Shown: one piece after another, positions 61,330 to 64,000 of the stretch | Layout: every line of letters begins with the position of its first letter | How positions within the stretch are numbered: position 1 is the stretch's first letter | Origin: JAGTVG01 sp964543195 | GTDB lineage: Bacteria; Bacteroidota; Bacteroidia; Cytophagales; Cyclobacteriaceae | Assembly (NCBI GenBank): GCA_964543195.1 | Contig: CAZIXF010000022.1 | Coordinates: 14,928-78,927 of the forward strand | Direction of reading: 5' to 3' | Length of the DNA stretch: 64,000 bases | Position numbers and translations under genes: made by a program | The notes under the pieces: generated by a model | What the model was told of the DNA's origin: nothing | Databases searched by the model: none | Seen by the model: the letters and a program-made list of their open reading frames with translations, nothing else

Positions 61330-63735
61330 ATGAAAAATTTTTTAAATTTCTTCCTCCTGAGCCTTTTCCCATTAAACATTCTGGCCCAGGAAAAATTAAC
61401 ATACCAGCTTCCACCAAAAGAAATAGCCGATCTGGTCAATGCACCGCAAACACCCGGGATTTTGGTAAATCCGGGCCAGGAATGGATGGTATTGATGGAA
61501 CGACCCGGTTATCCATCGATCGGTGAGCTCGCCCAGCCGGAACTTCGTCTCGCCGGGCTCCGGATCAATCCCGGGACCAATGGTTCCAGCAGAGCCTACA
61601 GTTATAACGGGCTGATCTTTCAATCCATAAGGGATGAGAAGAAATATCGAGTACAGGGATTGCCGGCGGATCCCGGGATCCAGAACGTTAGCTGGTCACC
61701 CGATGGATCGAAGATCGCATTTACTATCGAAAAACGGCATGGAATCGAATTATGGATGGCAGATGTTCAAGACGGCATGGCTGAAAAGCTGACCGGTGCC
61801 ATGATCAACGATGCCATTGGCTGGCGCCCTTATGAATGGTTTGCCGACAGTAAAACTATAATATACCGGTCGGTAATCAGAGACCGCGGAGAGCCACCCC
61901 GGGAGCTCCTGGTTCCCGAAGGCCCGGTCGTTCAGGAGACTACGGGTGAAAAAGCACCGGTACGAACCTACCAGGACCTGCTCGAGGACCGGTATGATGA
62001 AGAGCTTTTTGAATATTATACCACTTCTCAGCTTTATCTGATCGACATGGAAACCGGCGAAAGTCAACCATTCGGAGACCAGGGAATTATAAGCGGCCTG
62101 TCCATTTCTCCGGATAACAACTATATCCTTATCAACTATATTAAAAGGCCGTATTCCTATATTGTACCTTATTATCGCTTTGCCAGGTCCTACCAGATTG
62201 TGGACCGGCAGGGCCGGATGATCACCACATTGGCCGATCTGCCTCCTGCCGAAAACATACCCAAAGGTTTCGGTGCCGTAGCAAAAGGGCCCAGGTCTTT
62301 TACATGGCGAAATGATGTGCCGGCCACCGTTTTCTGGGTCGAAGCACAGGATGAGGGCGATCCTGCCATAGAAGTACCCTTCAGGGATAAGTTATTTTAT
62401 CTGGAGGCACCTTTTGAAGGAGAAAAGAAGCCCGGCATTGATCTGAAATTAAGATATGGGGGTATTACCTGGGGAAATAATAATTTGGCTATTGCCAATG
62501 AATGGTGGTGGACTACCCGCGAATCGATTACCAGCCGGTTTGTGCCGGATAAGGAAAACAGCAGGACAATATTATTTGAACGCTCTTTTGAGGATCGATA
62601 CAATGATCCCGGAAATTTTCAAACCACGGTCAATGAATACGGTAAGGAAGTATTGCTAACCGATCGCAGGGGAAAAAACCTTTATCTTATCGGGCAGGGA
62701 GCTTCTCCGGAAGGCAATCGCCCGTTTTTCAGAGAATACGATCTTGAAAAAGGCGATACCAACGAACTCTGGCGGTCAGAGGCTCCTTATTATGAGTATC
62801 CGGTAAAGATCATAGATCTGAGAGAATGGCTCATCCTGACAAGAAGGGAATCAAGGGAAGAACCTCCGAATTATTTTTTTCGAAACCTCAAAAAGGATGA
62901 CCTGGTTCCATTGACGGATTTTCCGGATCCTTATCCTCAATTGGCCGGAATCGAGAAGGAGGTGATTTCCTATAAACGTTCTGATGATATCGACCTGAAA
63001 GGGGATCTCTATTTGCCCCGTAGTTATGAACCCGGTAATGGTCCCTTGCCTGTTATCATGTGGGCTTATCCCGACGAATTCAAGAGCGCGGATTACGCCA
63101 GCCAGGTTACCGGTTCGCCATATGAATTTATCCGGTTGGGCTGGTATTCCCCACTATATTTTCTCACCCAGGGATATGCCATCTTTGATGATCCGGGTAT
63201 GCCGGTAGTGGGCGAAGGCGACCAGGAACCCAATGACACCTTTCGCAAACAACTGGTGATGAACGCCGAAGCAGCAATCGACAAACTGGTTGAAATGCGC
63301 ATTGCTGACCGCGAAAAGATGGTGATCGGAGGTCATTCCTACGGCGCTTTCATGACGGCCAACCTGCTGGCACATTCCGATCTGTTCGCAGGAGGCATTG
63401 CCCGCAGTGGAGCCTACAACCGTACATTGACGCCATTCGGTTTTCAGGCGGAAGAAAGAACGTATTGGGAAGCCCCGGAGATATATTATAATATGTCACC
63501 ATTCATGCATGCCGAGAAGGTAAATGAACCGATCCTGCTGATCCATGGCGATTCGGATAATAATTCAGGTACCTTTCCCATCCAGAGTGAACGTTTTTTT
63601 GCGGCCATCAAAGGCCTGGGAGGAACCGCCAGGCTGGTGATGCTTCCTCATGAAAGCCACGGCTACCGGGCCAAGGAATCGATCCTGCATATGCTGTGGG
63701 AAATAAACGAGTTTCTGGAGAAATATGTAAAGTAA
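61330..63735 (+). CDS. S9 family peptidase, glutamyl endopeptidase-like (S9D)
   Basis: 801 residues. Signal peptide MKNFLNFFLLSLFPLNILAQ, a beta-propeller-like N-terminal domain (WSPDGSKIAFTIE blades), and a C-terminal alpha/beta hydrolase with Ser in GGHSYGAFMTANLLAH, Asp in IHGDSDNNSG and His in PHESHGYR. The segment GIARSGAYNRTLTPFGFQAEERTYWEAPEIYYNMSPF is characteristic of the plant/bacterial glutamyl endopeptidase subgroup. Likely periplasmic, cleaving after Glu in short peptides. ATG 61330 begins at the signal peptide; a near-consensus box TATATTTA at 61296-61303 lies upstream. A peptide transporter-like gene precedes it. Confidence 0.9.
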   Translation: MKNFLNFFLLSLFPLNILAQEKLTYQLPPKEIADLVNAPQTPGILVNPGQEWMVLMERPGYPSIGELAQPELRLAGLRINPGTNGSSRAYSYNGLIFQSIRDEKKYRVQGLPADPGIQNVSWSPDGSKIAFTIEKRHGIELWMADVQDGMAEKLTGAMINDAIGWRPYEWFADSKTIIYRSVIRDRGEPPRELLVPEGPVVQETTGEKAPVRTYQDLLEDRYDEELFEYYTTSQLYLIDMETGESQPFGDQGIISGLSISPDNNYILINYIKRPYSYIVPYYRFARSYQIVDRQGRMITTLADLPPAENIPKGFGAVAKGPRSFTWRNDVPATVFWVEAQDEGDPAIEVPFRDKLFYLEAPFEGEKKPGIDLKLRYGGITWGNNNLAIANEWWWTTRESITSRFVPDKENSRTILFERSFEDRYNDPGNFQTTVNEYGKEVLLTDRRGKNLYLIGQGASPEGNRPFFREYDLEKGDTNELWRSEAPYYEYPVKIIDLREWLILTRRESREEPPNYFFRNLKKDDLVPLTDFPDPYPQLAGIEKEVISYKRSDDIDLKGDLYLPRSYEPGNGPLPVIMWAYPDEFKSADYASQVTGSPYEFIRLGWYSPLYFLTQGYAIFDDPGMPVVGEGDQEPNDTFRKQLVMNAEAAIDKLVEMRIADREKMVIGGHSYGAFMTANLLAHSDLFAGGIARSGAYNRTLTPFGFQAEERTYWEAPEIYYNMSPFMHAEKVNEPILLIHGDSDNNSGTFPIQSERFFAAIKGLGGTARLVMLPHESHGYRAKESILHMLWEINEFLEKYVK

Positions 63736-64000
63736 TTGGCACGATCGGATACGGGGCAATCCTCAATCCTCCATTCGAGTAATCCGATCTATGGAGGAAG
63801 GGCACCCTGAGTATTTCACTGCAGACGGGATATATCGTCCGTCCCGCCAAGTGGGAGATGACCTCCTCGACTAACCAACCCCCTGCCGACCGGCATCCCT
63901 GCCCTTCACTGCGGGACATATCAACAAATCAACCCCCTCTTCATCCCTTAACCCCGATTATTCATAAACCATTCTCAAAATAAACCGTTTTTACTATTTA
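63736..64000. other. Right-hand end, no gene seen
   Basis: 265 bp without a convincing coding frame on either strand. The left part is GC-rich with C-rich runs, and the right part AT-rich. No hairpin with a T run, tRNA or known motif was recognised. It probably belongs to the spacer after the S9 peptidase. Confidence 0.5.

Noticed and set aside
63608..63919. Minus-strand frame at the right end
   Set aside because: It overlaps the C-terminal coding part of the S9 peptidase and its translation is biased and without domain.

Overview
The window reads as chromosome of a Bacteroidota bacterium, probably class Bacteroidia. The supporting signs are TAnnTTTG -7 boxes in front of many genes, the near absence of Shine-Dalgarno sequences, a TonB receptor with an N-terminal carboxypeptidase-like domain, a Sec/lipoprotein-type (clade II) nitrous oxide reductase, a fused aspartokinase-homoserine dehydrogenase and a membrane pyrophosphatase. 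Genus cannot be resolved from the sequence alone. No rRNA, tRNA, CRISPR array, prophage or insertion sequence was seen.

Layout. 1-22 kb is mostly housekeeping: the 3' end of dnaE, trxA, an outer-membrane-type protein, waaA-rsgA, thrA-thrB-thrC, a DUF547 protein, a CPA2-type antiporter, glyS, an MtfA-like peptidase, der, a SprT-like protein, a cytochrome b5-like protein with a small unknown protein, rtcB-archease and a START-domain protein. 21.1-32.5 kb is a nitrous-oxide respiration island: an RIC-type hemerythrin, a Crp/Fnr regulator, a lipoprotein cytochrome c, nosZ, two tandem paralogous membrane proteins, nosL, nosD, nosF, nosY, a cupin and two NnrS-like membrane proteins. 32.6-38.4 kb is a minus-strand rex-hoxF-hoxU-hoxY-hoxH-protease operon for an NAD-linked group 3d [NiFe] hydrogenase. 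38.6-43.4 kb holds a CotH-like exported protein, hppA and a Ca2+/cation exchanger.

44-47.8 kb is a group of three exported enzymes (mannonate-dehydratase-like, TIM-barrel epimerase-like lipoprotein, phosphotriesterase-like). 47.8-52.8 kb is a NitT/TauT-type ABC importer divergent from a TonB receptor. 53-57 kb is a trimeric hydCBA [FeFe] hydrogenase. The rest is a subtilisin-like protease, a LysE-type gene broken by one stop codon, an MFS transporter and an S9 glutamyl-endopeptidase-like peptidase.

How the parts fit. The middle of the window is an anaerobic redox block: N2O reduction as an electron sink, two NAD(H)-coupled hydrogenases, and ion-gradient enzymes. Regulatory sites can be read directly. 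Palindromes of the type TATGA-N6-TCATA lie about 43-44 bp upstream of the inferred transcription starts of both the RIC gene and the cytochrome c-nosZ operon. A third such palindrome lies upstream of rex-hox. A perfect TGTTA-N6-TAACA Rex operator sits at the rex promoter. This suggests that the Crp/Fnr regulator encoded inside the island and Rex together control N2O and H2 metabolism.

The least-described items are the tandem nos membrane paralogs, the two-regulator architecture, and a dispersed intergenic repeat family with four copies in this window.
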